Below are positions 1-10,644 of a stretch of DNA of 64,000 bases, in pieces. A model generated the notes under the pieces. That model did not search any database, was not told the DNA's origin, and saw nothing but the letters and a program-made list of their open reading frames with translations. A program made the translations under genes and the position numbers. The stretch lies in the NCBI GenBank assembly GCA_930367215.1, contig OV884056.1, positions 253,421,127 through 253,485,126 of the forward strand, in the 5' to 3' direction. This DNA is from Pollenia angustigena (taxonomy: Eukaryota > Arthropoda > Insecta > Diptera > Polleniidae). The stretch's first letter is position 1, and each line of letters opens with the position of its first letter.

Positions 1-750
1 GTATCAAATTTTGTTATGAAAGCGTTATTTTTTACGTTTTTAGGCGTACTAAGCTGTTTTCCGGGAGTTAGGTTTATATGGGGCCTGGGGTAAATTATGA
101 ACTGATCTTCACGAAATTTCACAGTCTTATTTCTAGTCCTGTAAAACTTATATGTTCCAAATTTTGTTATGATAGCATTATTTTTTACGTATTTAGGTTT
201 ACTAAGCTGTTTTCCGGGAGTAAGGTTTATATGGGGCCTATGGTAAATGATGGACCGTTCTTCACAAAATTTTAAAGTCTTATTTCTCGTTCAATAAAAC
301 TGTGATGTACCAAATTTTGTTATGATAGCATTCTTTTTTACGTTTTTAGGCGTACTAAGCTGTTTTCCGGGAGTAAGGTTTATATGGGGCCTATGGTAAA
401 TTATGGCCCGATCTTCACGAAATTTCACAGTCTTATTTTTAGTTCTAAAAAATTTTGATGTACTAAATTTTGTTATGATAGCGTTATTTTTTACGGATTT
501 AAGCGTACTAAACTGTTTTCTGGAAGTAGGTTTTATATGGGGCCTATGGTAAATTATGGACCGATCTTCACGAAACTTAATAGTTTAATTTCTAGTCCTA
601 TTTAACTGTAACGTGCCAAAATTTGTTATGATAGCATTGTTGGTTAGGGTTTTAGGCTTACTATATTTTTTTCCGGGAGTAGGGCTTGGCCTAGGGCAAA
701 TCATGAACGGATCTTCAAGAAATTTTACAGAGTGATTTCCAGTTAAATAA
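1..750. repeat. 153-bp tandem satellite, about five copies
   Basis: A CCGGGAGT-type landmark recurs at 61, 214, 367, 520 (as CTGGAAGT) and 673, that is four successive steps of exactly 153 bases. Each unit also carries TATATGGGGCC, TGGTAAATTATG and GATCTTCACGAAA in the same order. The array runs off the left edge of the window and decays after about 720. A single related unit lies inverted near 61260-61470. The short ORFs inside are by-products of the repeat. Confidence 0.93.
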
Positions 751-1170
751 AATGAACTGTTGCGAAATCTTATATCATTCTGTGCATTTTTCCACCATTT
801 ATGTTAGTTTTTGTAACAAAATTATCAATTTTTTTTTTAGGTGGTGGTTCCACATTTTGATTCATAGCTCAGATCCTATTGCACCGATTTTGCTGGGTTT
901 CAATCTCAAGCTGCTTAGGATAACTACAAGCAATTTGACACCAAGTTTGTTTATTTATTTTGAGTTTTTCGAAAGTGAGCGTCTTTTCAACAGACGGACA
1001 GACGGACAGACAGACGGACATGGCTAAATCGACTTAAAATTACTCAAGGACCAAGAATATATATACTTTATAGGGTCTGTGATGAATAATAAAAAAGTTT
1101 CACACGGAATGACAAACTTAATATACCCTCTTCACAACTAATTGTGGTGGATGGTATAAAAATAAATTTT
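751..1170. repeat. Dispersed fly repeat ending in a GACGGACA run
   Basis: A short array of GACGGACA-type units at 991-1020 leads into ATGGCTAAATCGACTT, then an ATATATACTTTA stretch and a TATACCCTC / GGTGGATGGTATAAAAA pair. From memory this order is a widespread dispersed repeat in fly genomes; I cannot assign its class. A related GACAGACGGACAT end occurs at 22840-22862. Confidence 0.7.
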
Positions 1171-1453
1171 CAAAAATTGTGTGCAGCAACATCATCCACC
1201 ATACTAATTTTTGAAAACCGAAAACAACCCAACGATATGTGTGTGTGTGATAGTAATTGTTTTAAAGGAGTTTCTAAAAGGGTATACGGTGTAATTTCAT
1301 TAAATACCATTTTTAATATTTTTTTAATAAAAAACGATTACCTCAATTACCCTTTCATATATATTATTTGACTCTTCATATTTTATCAGATGGGCATACT
1401 AAATGCAGGCGTTAATCTTTGGATTTAATTCATTTTTAATACTACTCCAATTC

Positions 1454-1925
1454 TACACGTAGAAAAAGAATATGGTTGAAGGTAAATACTATGGTTGGAT
1501 TTTAACAATGGGTTTTGTTTGCAGGTTACCATATTATGTTTAAATATGACCATAGTATGGTTAAAATCAACAAAAATTTTCCCAAAATCAACCATAAGAT
1601 GGTCAAAATTAACCATATTTTGGTCAAAATTAAACATAATATGTTAAAAATTAACCATAAAATGTTCAAAATTTCACAGATAACCATAATATGGCTATAG
1701 CTTTTGGATAGATGAATTCAACCATAATATAATTGCCTTGATAATAATATGGTCAAGGTAAACATAATATGTTAAAGTGCTTAGTTGTAGCTTTATTTTA
1801 TTTAAACACTATATGGTTAAATTCAACCAAATTTGAAGTTTCAAGGGAGGTAAACACTTTATTGTTAAATAGAAACAATATATAATCAATTTTCAATACT
1901 TCAACCATGTTTTTATCTGCGTGTA
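1454..1925. mobile_element. MITE with AACCATAATATGGTT palindromes, copy 1
   Basis: Imperfect terminal inverted repeats begin TACACGTAGAAAAAG at 1454 and are mirrored by the end at 1925. The interior is a chain of ACCATANNATGGT-like palindromes separated by TCAAAATTAA-like spacers. No coding sequence is present; the ORFs on both strands here simply read the palindromes. A second copy is at 59391-59757. Confidence 0.75.
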
Positions 1926-1929
1926 TAGA

Positions 1930-3516
1930 CTATGTTGAAAGTTTGCGTGCACTCAGATCACTTTTTTTGACATTGTCCCCTGTTTAGATTTTTAAATTAC
2001 TTCAGCCAACATTATTATTTATACACTTCTATTCCTTTGTATTCATGATATTGAGTTTAAAAATTTTTTTTAGTAAAATAATGTTATTTACTCCATTAGT
2101 ATTCTAAACTTTCTCATTGTATTAACTCTTTTGGTTTAACGTATAATTAGAATAATTTACTTTGCTTTTTGAATAGATAGACATAGGTATTCATTACTTT
2201 CATACATTGCGGCAGATTAAGCTTTTTATACTTGGTGGCAAAAAAAATTAAAATTTTGCTTTTAAAAGCAGATTCATTTACATAAATTCGACTGCATTCG
2301 ACTTGTCTGAAAAAATATTCAATTTATTTGTATTTTTTGTCATCTAGTGTATTTTAATCCCTGCTTCTTTTTTTAAGCTCTATAGTATAGAGTATACAAA
2401 CGTATACAGTAATATACATACATACATATATTTATTTTTCTATTATCGAGTATTCATTTTCCCTTTTGTACATTTCAAACAAATCGAAAACGAAAAAAAC
2501 TGTAATTTGATGTTATTTTCCAACAATAAAGTTCGTTTTCTATTGTGGTATTAAAATTCAAATATTTGAGGTGAATTTTTTTGTTTCTTTCGCACCAAAA
2601 ATATTTACAAATAAATCGATTTAGTAATAAATAACAAAAGATATTTATTTGAGACCAACTTGAAGTTTGGTATATAGTAAAATTTTAGGCAAAACGAATC
2701 TGTTAGTCATATTTAAGCCACAAAAATTTGATTTTGAAGATAACTTTTGGGATTTTGGCTAAAATTTTATATATTTTTTTCCATTTCTTATAATTTTTGA
2801 TCAAGTTTTTAGTATTGCTATACAGTCGTATAAAAAAAGCAGCAGAAAGTCCTAAAGAAATTTCTCAGGGTAGATTTTTAAGCCACTTTTTGCTTTAACC
2901 CTCTAGCCGGCAAAGACGTTTAGATAAATCGGATTATAAGTAGATGTAGTCAATTTTCGGATGAAAATTACATTCTGGACGAACGCCAGGTAATAAATAT
3001 TAAAGACCGTCTATAGATCGACTTGCCGGTTTGCATGTAATAATCAGCCTTTAAATTCAAATAAATTTTTGAAAGTCGTTTAAGAGTTATCGACTATATC
3101 CCTTCTTGCATGACAGAACTGTCAAAAGAACGAACAGCTAAGAAAAGGAAATATTATTTATGAAGGGACAAACAAAATAAAAAAAAAAAATGTTTTTTCC
3201 GAAATTGGGCCTAGCTATAATTCTAGTTCCGCAGTGAGACAACCATGGAAAGTAATTTATTTATCTTTAAAACTTTTGTATATCCCTCTTCAAAACGTTT
3301 ACAGTATTTAGGCTAGGCCAACTAAAGTTTAAAAAACGACAAACTTTAAAAAAAAAAAGTTGTAGCGCTAATAAATAATAAAAAACCGTTTGTGACTAAT
3401 CTAATTTTCAAATTTATATTTTGCTCCCCTTTTGTATTTTGTTCATAAGATAATTAAAAATAAAGTATACGCTACCATTATTTCATATTGTTAAACAAAA
3501 TGTAGCATACTTTACC
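1930..3516. other. AT-rich stretch, nothing recognised
   Basis: No ORF resembles a gene. A TTTAACCCTCTAGCCGGC string near 2895 and a later CTTGCCGGTTTGC near 3020 could be an eroded TTAA-type MITE, but no matching far end was found. Confidence 0.5.
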
Positions 3517-3838
3517 ATGTACATTAGGGTGCGTCAATTTTTTTGCCCACCAAGCGTATAGCAAAATCGTTATCTATGCATATTTCTAAGAACTTTTCCT
3601 AAAGAAACCATGATTCTAAAATCAAAATCGAACTTCCGGTTTTTGACTTGAAAATTTGGTGCTCAGGATATCTGAAAAAAATAAATTGGTGAATAGTTGG
3701 CCTGTATCGCTGAAAGAGGGCTTGTTTAAAAGAAAATTCTCTCAGCTTTCTATCTGTGCTCATTTTGAGAAAAATCTGTACTACAATAATTGGTTAAGAG
3801 GTTTTTGTCAAAATAATCATAGTCAAGCTGATGAGAAA
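3517..3838 (+). repeat. Left arm of the 4.6-kb inverted-repeat unit
   Basis: Pairs with 7770-8105 in inverted orientation. Homology continues past GAGGGCTTGTT through CTCATTTT and TCATAGTCAA to about 3838. Confidence 0.8.
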
Positions 3839-4195
3839 CCTAAAACTGTTACAATTTTGATACACAAAAGTTAAATAAAATAATTTAACTAAATTTAATT
3901 CAAAGTTGATTAAAATAAAATAATTCTGCGGCATTTTGACAAAAAATCTTAAGTGGAGATAAGAGAGCAAAAAAGATTTAAAAAAAAACTCGTTGAAAAA
4001 AGCATTTGTGTTAAAAAATAAAATAAACCGAAATTAAAGAAAAATTATGTTCATAATACAAAATTTTAAAAACGTAAGCAAAACTGTTTTTTAATGAAAA
4101 TTCGTACAATTAACACCATTTTTTTCAACTTTTTAATTTTGACTTAAGATATTTTGTCAAAATGCCATAGAATTGATTAATCAAAACTTAATTAA

Positions 4196-5433
4196 CCCAT
4201 TAGATCCCACTGTACTCGCTTGAGTACAGAAAATTACCGAATTTTATGCCCTCGTAACAATATCGTTATTATCTTTTTTGAAGAGCTGTTCGCTGGAACT
4301 AATATTCTTATATTCTTAAAAAGGTGGTTCCCCGTTTTTCAGTATATTGCACTTGTCATTGCTATTTTTTTAAGATTTTGTAAGTGTTGAGCTTGACGCG
4401 GAGAATATCGTTTGAAATTTAAACCTAAGCTAACTAAATTTAAGTATAATTATTAAAATTTGTTGAAAAAGTGGTTAAAAGTGTTTTTTGGTAAGCATTA
4501 TTATTGCTGTACTCGTATGAGTACAATGGGATAATGCATGTAATAATTTTTATATAATAATTGTAGTTATTTTGCGATGGGCAAAATGTTTTATGGTAAA
4601 AAATTTTCAAATATTGCTGCTGCATTTGATTATGCTGAAAGTAATAGTCACACGAATTTTGACTTTACCATAATTCCTCCAAATGCCGATCACAAAACAG
4701 ATGAAGAAAAAAATTGACGAAGGGAATTTAGTACGTGATGATTTTTCACATTCCACGGAAGTTAGAATTGCTTGGAGATAGCGACAGCGATGATGATGAT
4801 GTTCCACTCTCAAAGTTAAGGAAATCGATGATTGGGCCATCGGCAATAAAATGTAGGAAGAGACCCATGAATATGGATATGCCGAGCTCTTTTGAAACTG
4901 CACTTGAATGCAAATCTCCTGTAGAAGTATTTGAAACAGTTGTCGATAATGATGTTGTGAATCTAATCATTGACCAAACTATGAAAAACGCCTCACAACA
5001 CAACATAACACAGCATAAGTTAAACATTAATCCGGAGGACCTAAAGGAATTTATTGGCATTCTTCTCTTCAGCGGTTATCACTCCTTACCATGAGAGCGC
5101 ATATATTGGCAGTTAGACTTACCATTTATTTCCAATAACATGTCAAGAAATCGTTTCCAGGAAACTAAACGCTACTTATATCTTTCTGATAACTCTCGAT
5201 TGGATTTGAGTGATAGAATGGCGAAAATTAGAACGCTGTCAAAAATATTGTGTTCTTTTAGATCTAATTTATTATACACCCCATTGTCCCATTGTACTTG
5301 TACGAGTACAAGTCAAAAAACACTCTTCAAAATTTTTTTTTAAATTTTTTTTCCTTAACAGAACTCTTATAAGCTAGATTTGATAGAAAAACGTGTGAAT
5401 TTTTTATTTAAAAGAAGCTTGGGATCTAATGGG
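4196..5433 (+). mobile_element. Internally deleted piggyBac-like element
   Basis: Terminal inverted repeats CCCATTAGATCCCA (4196-4209 and, inverted, 5420-5433) are perfect and both are flanked by TTAA (4192-4195 and 5434-5437), the hallmark target duplication of piggyBac. A palindrome of the form TGTACTCGNNTGAGTACA lies near the left end (4210), near 4508 and, with small differences, near 5293. At 1238 bp it is about half the length of an autonomous element. Confidence 0.92.
4577..5270 (+). pseudogene. piggyBac transposase, N-terminal relic
   Basis: The reading starts at an ATG (4577), breaks near 4716, and resumes at 4735 with an acidic DSDSDDDD stretch typical of piggyBac transposase N-termini. 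It continues to LKEFIGILLFSGYHSLP, a stop at 5092, then ERIYWQLDLPF and MSRNRFQETKRYLYLSDN, matching the conserved start of the DDE_Tnp_1_7 domain in order. The sequence stops before any catalytic aspartate, so most of the roughly 580-residue protein is missing. The product would have been the nuclear transposase acting on the flanking TTAA ends. At least one frameshift and one stop make it dead. Confidence 0.88.
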
Positions 5434-5647
5434 TTAAACGAAAATTTCTTTAAATAAAATTTAAGCAAAAACTGAAAATAAAGAAATTAAAAAATAAATA
5501 TTTTTATTATTATTCTATTTTTTATTAAAACGCAATTTTTTGGAAAATTCACAACTTAAAAAAAGGAACCGATTAAAATAAAAGTAAAAAATTTATAAAA
5601 AAAATACTGGCCAAGCCGGGGGTAAAGAAATTTAGTTTCGGCCTATA

Positions 5648-5830
5648 GCTGCAATTTACATACAACATCTGTTTTGCTATCCATTCGTGGTATACTGTTG
5701 CGGCTTTTAATAGTAACTGCATCTCGATTACATTCTATGGCACGTGGGAAACATTGGTAAGCAATTGTACAAATCGCTCAGTTCCCTGAATATGTGCCGG
5801 TAACCCTAGATCAGTAAACAGTAGATGCTT
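5648..5830 (-). pseudogene. Relic of an unidentified transposon protein
   Basis: On the minus strand one frame reads FTDLGLPAHIQGTERFVQLL and, after a shift, another reads CNRDAVTIKSRN then PRMDSKTD. Residue choice and order look like genuine eroded protein, and I recall similar strings in unnamed arthropod transposon-type proteins, but cannot name the family. It lies inside the 4.6-kb inverted-repeat unit and could be that unit's coding sequence. Confidence 0.45.
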
Positions 5831-5865
5831 GTAGTAAATGGCGGCTCAGACAAATTGCTATCGTC

Positions 5866-6018
5866 CATTTCCAATTTAAGAAATTGTATTAGCTATTAAA
5901 ACAGAAATTTCTGAAATACAATTGGACACTTTCAGAAGTTACAATTGGAAATTTTTTAAGTTTAATTGGAAATTTCTGAAATATAGTTAGAAAATTTTGA
6001 AATACAATTGGAAATGGT
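5866..6018. repeat. Cluster of inverted AATTTCTGAAATACAATTGG repeats
   Basis: Direct and inverted copies of TTTCTGAAATACAATTGG and CAATTGGAAATTTCTGA alternate over about 150 bases. It begins CATTTCCAATTT and ends CAATTGGAAATG, so the whole stretch may be a small foldback element. No coding. Confidence 0.6.
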
Positions 6019-6033
6019 GTAGTAAGAAACATA

Positions 6034-6297
6034 GGCCCTAATTATATAATTCGCAACGTTACGCCAAAGAATTACATATAAAGCAAAAACAAATTCATAA
6101 ATATTTTGTAATTTTGTTGTTGCTTTCTACATAAATTCTTTTTGCATTTTAAAATATCAAACGTCTTATTACTTGTGGCGTTGAAAATTTTAAGACGGTA
6201 CATGAATTTTTGTAGAAAGCAACAACAAAATTACAAAATATTTATGAATTTGTTTTGCTTTCAATGCTTTGGCGTTGCGTTTCACATAATAAGGGCC
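6034..6297. mobile_element. Foldback MITE with ~110-bp arms
   Basis: The left arm begins GGCCCTAATTAT and contains TTACGCCAAAG, ATTCATAAATATTTTG and GTTGTTGCTTTCTACA. All recur inverted in the right arm, which ends AATAAGGGCC at 6297. ATA flanks both ends (6031-6033 and 6298-6300) and may be a 3-base target duplication, which would suit a PIF/Harbinger-like origin. Confidence 0.8.
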
Positions 6298-6640
6298 ATA
6301 ATTTAAAAACAAAAAATAAATAGGTAATGAGAAACTGAAAAGTTTGTAATTCTATCGTTCACACAATTTAAAGTTAAAATTCTCACGTTTATTCCATTTA
6401 AGAAATGTATGGTATACAAAAATAATTTTTTTTAATAAAAATTTTCAGTTTTTTGACGCGCTTTCAAGAATAGCCAGCAATATTTAAAAATGTACAAAAA
6501 CTCGTATTAAGCGCAGAAGTTAATAAGTGCTGTTATGGTTTAAAGGTTATGTTGGGCCTTGTCACCCAGGATGTAATGGTTTAATTTTTGGTTTGCCCAG
6601 CATTTTTTCTTTCAAATACAATTTTATTGAAGTCGTAACC

Positions 6641-6875
6641 CAATAAAAATTGGAGCTTCGAACGAAGCAGGTTTTTGGGAGAAACATAAAAGTTTCGCTT
6701 ACGGAAGACATGAATTTTATATGGCGAGTTCCCACTTTGAAGCAATACATTTATGACACATAAAGCATATACAAATTGTTAGATGTAACGATCAGCTTAA
6801 CACACTGATACAGTTATTTTTTAGTATTCTCCCATTCAAACCTGCTTCGTAGTAAGGGAATGCCGTAGCACATGA
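6641..6875. repeat. Dispersed repeat with GAAGCAGGTTT, copy 1
   Basis: Shares GGAGCTTCGAACGAAGCAGG, CATGAATTTTATATGG and CCTGCTTCGTAGTAAGG with 60191-60312 in the same order. Its GAAGCAGG / CCTGCTTC parts are inverted to each other, so it may be an eroded foldback. Confidence 0.6.
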
Positions 6876-7121
6876 AATGTTATTTTTTAAGTTGTTGAGA
6901 GTTCTTTCACTTACATACTTTACTGCATTTCTGTATGTCTTATTTCGTAGCGCATAACATTGCGCTTATTTTTAAATGTACTTACCATAAGTGCTTCGCA
7001 AAATGAGAAAAATTTTTATTGGGTAATTTTATTTTTTTTTTTTTCATTTAGTTTCTTTTTTAAAAAGGTAGTGAATTCAAAATAGAAAATTGGGTTAAAA
7101 AAACAATAAAAAAAATTTTTT

Positions 7122-7746
7122 AAAAGATTTTGTTATTCGTGCTTAATTCCCAGTTTTTATTCTTGACAAAAACACTTGAAATTTTTGTTGATGGGATTGA
7201 TAATTTTTGTCAAGAATAAAAACTGGGAATTAAGCACGAATAACAAAATCTTTTGAAATTAAAATTTTATATTCCCAAAAATTTAAATTACTTTTTGATA
7301 AAACAGGCAAGTGCACGGCCTAAAAAACACTTAATTGACAACATCTTTTGTAAGTTGTTGTTGTTTTTATTTTGTTTTTCTTAACCTACTTACAACTACA
7401 ATTAATGTTGAGAGATTTCAACTAATTGTAGTGGGGAATGTAAGATGAGATAAACCCACTGTTGTTTATTGTTGATGTGTTTTGTTTAAAATTTTATATT
7501 ATTACAAGTAGAACTGTTGCTATAATTCTTATACGTTTAACAGTTTTATTTGGTTTAATATTTTTAGTTTTTCTAAAATCTTTATGGATGAAGTTTCCTG
7601 ATGATCTGGCCTGAGCAACCAGTGAAATGCATAGGAATAGCTTATCCCATCAACAATAAATTTCAAGTGTTTTTGTCAAGAATAAAAACTGGGAATTAAG
7701 CACGAATAACAAAATCTTTTGAAATTAAAATTTTGTATTCCCAAAA
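7122..7746. mobile_element. Foldback family F, copy 1 (GATTTTGTTATTCGTGC)
   Basis: Starts with GATTTTGTTATTCGTGC and a short hairpin (7122-7275), then runs through AGTTGTTGTTG, TTAACCTACTTACAAC, AATGTTGAGAGA and CGTTTAACAGTTTTATTTGG to CAACCAGTGAAATGCATAGG. It closes with the inverted GCACGAATAACAAAATC and TATTCCCAAAAA. The same modules recur at 42731-43162, 49012-49205, 55381-55790 and 55813-56130. No ORF. Confidence 0.78.
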
Positions 7747-7769
7747 ACTTTTTGAAAAAATTTTTTTTT

Positions 7770-8105
7770 TTATTTAAGCAGATTGACTATGAACATTTGA
7801 CAAATATTTATGTACAGAATTTTCTAAAAATGAGTAGAGATATATAAAACTGCGAAAATTTACTTTTTAACAAGCCCTCTTTCAGCGAGACAGGCCAACT
7901 ATTCACCAATTGCAATAAATATTTCCAAAAAAGTATTATTTTTTCAGATTTTCTGAGCACAAGTCAAAAACCGGAAGCTCGATTTTGATTTAAGAACCAT
8001 GGTTTTTTGAGTAAAAGTTCTTAGAATTTTCCGTAGATTACGATTTTGCTATACGCTTTGTCGCTTTTTTTGGGCCCGAACAAATTGACCTACTCTAATG
8101 TACAT
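7770..8105 (-). repeat. Right arm of the 4.6-kb inverted-repeat unit
   Basis: Reverse complement of 3517-3838 with scattered substitutions and small indels. The inner boundary abuts the end of a foldback-family insertion near 7746. Confidence 0.8.
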
Positions 8106-8374
8106 ATAAAAATATAGTATTAGCAACATTATTTAGCAATTTTAAGAAAGTATACGCCACCTAAATGCTTTGTATGTTTACTTCAATTTCAATTTCAAAT
8201 AAAATAAAATTTTTTTTTTTTTTTTTAAATCTACATTTACGAGAAAAAAGATTCTTACAATATCGTTAAACAAGCCTCATCAGCCAAATTCTGGAAATCG
8301 AATTCGAGTGAATTTTGTTTATCTTATTTAATGCTTCTAGGTGGAATAATAACAGCGCCAGCATTTTCATCTTA

Positions 8375-8843
8375 AGGCCAGTTTACACGGTAATACAATG
8401 TATTACGACTTTGTAGAATCAAAATATTACGAAATTCTCTCCGTGTTTAAAAGAAAAAAATAAAAATCTTTTGTAAGTATAATTCATGTTCACACGGTTG
8501 GTATAAGTAAAATCAAAAATAATAACAAAAAAGCAGATGGTTGCAGTTTTAAATATTTACAAAAACAACATGAAAATTTCCTGAGTTGAATAAAGTTGTT
8601 TTTGTAATTGTATAAAAATGCTATCACCTTTAATGTACTCCGTTAAAATACACCTCTGGTGTGATGAGAATACATAAGTTTCTAAAATGGTTTAGAAAAA
8701 AACCATTTACCGACCGCTTGTCAGATTTTGTATCCGTATTCTCTCTTACTCAATACATTTTGCTTTTACATGATAAGATTTTTCTCATTCTACATAATCT
8801 TTCGACATGTCGTAATACATTATATTACCGTGTAAACTGGCCT
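8375..8843. mobile_element. PIF/Harbinger-like MITE
   Basis: Terminal repeats AGGCCAGTTTACACGG are mirrored at the right end (CCGTGTAAACTGGCCT) and extend through GTATTACGAC. TTA flanks both sides (8372-8374, 8844-8846). A 3-base TTA duplication and GGCC-start ends are the usual signature of PIF/Harbinger elements. It is 469 bp and noncoding. Confidence 0.78.
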
Positions 8844-8849
8844 TTAGAG

Positions 8850-10370
8850 TTTCTCATTCACTCAGGGCCTTGAACCCATAAATGTATGTTTCTTAGATCA
8901 ATATTATAGAAATTAAAAAAAACTACCACATGCAGCACGGAAAAGTAACAGAACCGTTTTTCCCTTTTTTGATAATTTTTTCTTACCACTGAAGTATCAC
9001 AGATTTCAATATTGTAGTGAGAGCGCATAATTTAATACGTATATCAATACATAGAGAAAAATATTTTGTTAAAAAAGTAAAAAAATTGGTACGATTTTCA
9101 CCCCACCGAATAGAAGTTCCAATACAGGTAATATACGTTTATTCTCAGAAATGTACAAGACAAGTCTCCGGCTTTCGGAATTTATCCGTTTTTACCACCT
9201 CAGATTTTTTTTAAATATATATTGTGCACTTTTGTAAGTTAATACTTTTCAAATTGTTTTTTTTTTCTTAAAGCGGTTGACACAAAGAGAAGGAAAGTGT
9301 TCTTAACTATTTTGCCTTTGCCGATATATTTTTTTTATACTACTGTAAAATTTAAGTTACATTTTTTTTTTTTTTTTTTTGGCTTAAAAATGTCAAAGAT
9401 TCAAAATAAATATGTATGTATGTAAATTGCACAGCATTTTATCACATTAAAAAAGTCTTAACAAAATAAAACCAAATGATTGAGGGGTGAGAGAGAGACA
9501 AGATATGATAAAAATGTAAAATTTAATGGCACCTGGATTTTTATTTAATTTAATGCTGCCACAATGTAAGCTATTTGTCAGAATTTCTTAATAAAATAAC
9601 AAAAAAAAATACAACCTTTACAGAAATAGAGCAGGAACAAAATTTGTACTTTAGAAATCTAATCTAAACAATTTCCTTCCTCTTACCTGTAAAATGTTGC
9701 TCCATAACTCAACTAACAATGTAAAATTACAATTTCAAAATGAGCCAAACACTGGAATGAATAACGAAAATAGGACTGAAGATGGTGACAAAAACAAACA
9801 AAAATAATGGAACAGAATTGAATTGAAGTGAAAAAGAAAATTAACGGAAATGTTCGACACGGCGACAATAACAAATTGATTTCATTTGTTTTTTTTTTAT
9901 TTCAGACTTATTCCAGCAGACAATGAGGCGTATTTGTTGGAAAATTTTATGCAGATACTGTTTTATAAATTGACTTGGTCTAATGACGTCGCTGTAGGAA
10001 ATTTTGTCTATAGAATTGATGAAATAAATTCTAATCTATTAAAATTATTTTAAATTACGGCTTAAGAATTAATAATTTTCTATTTCAGATGAAAAATTTA
10101 AATTTAAATAAACTAATGTAACACAGGTAAGAAGAAGCAAATAAAAACAAAAACCAATTTGTTTCTACACTCTAATTTTTATTTATTAGTTTTCATACCG
10201 TTCACTACAAATGTTTGTCCTTCCGTCTGTAAATACTGTAATATTGATTTGAGAACTTTTAAAGTATATTCAGTGTCCTAATGACTATCTAAGTTGACTA
10301 ATCGATATCGGCCAGACGTAAGACATGATAAGTACCAGGTGATATTTAGGTTCTGTGAAATAAGCCCCAG
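8850..10370. other. AT-rich stretch with homopolymers
   Basis: No gene seen. It holds a T19 run at 9362-9380 and, at 9065-9200, a stretch with TTTTCACCCC and GTTTTTACCAC strings like those in the 17.7-18.05 kb repeat. Confidence 0.5.
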
Positions 10371-10595
10371 GTGCAATAAGTCCCAGTGCAATAACTCCCA
10401 ATGAAATAAATCCCAAAATAACTGAAATAAGTCCCAAACTGGAAAAAAGAAATAAATCCCAAAAAAATTAAATAGTTTCTAAGTCTAAAATGAAACAAAC
10501 CCTAACTTTTGGGAGTTGTTTCATTATGAAATAAGTTCTAAAGACATTAATGAAATAAATTCCAAAAAGAGTCAATCGAAAATAAATGAAATAAG
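10371..10595 (+). repeat. Left CCCA/GAAATAA array of the foldback-like element
   Basis: About ten degenerate units of the form GAAATAAGTCCCAAA, with an inverted unit near 10520 (GGGAGTTGTTTCATT). Outer end GTGCAATAAGTCCC. Confidence 0.75.
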
Positions 10596-10644
10596 GCAAA
10601 AAAAAAAAAAAAAATTAAAAAACTCCCAAAGAAATTTATTATAT

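Larger units (their letters stand above)
3517..8105. mobile_element. 4.6-kb unit with ~320-bp terminal inverted repeats
   Basis: The left arm (3517 to about 3838) starts ATGTACATTAGGGTG and is repeated in inverted orientation at about 7770-8105, ending CTCTAATGTACAT. Shared blocks include the CGTATAGCAAAATCG region, the ACCGGAAG/CTTCCGGT region and GAGGGCTTGTT. The unit has been invaded by a piggyBac (4196-5433), a foldback MITE (6034-6297) and a foldback-family copy (7122-7746), so its original length was nearer 2-2.5 kb. A minus-strand protein relic at 5648-5830 may be its own coding sequence. The superfamily is not identified; the target duplication cannot be separated from the palindromic ATGTACAT at the ends. 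Confidence 0.75.
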
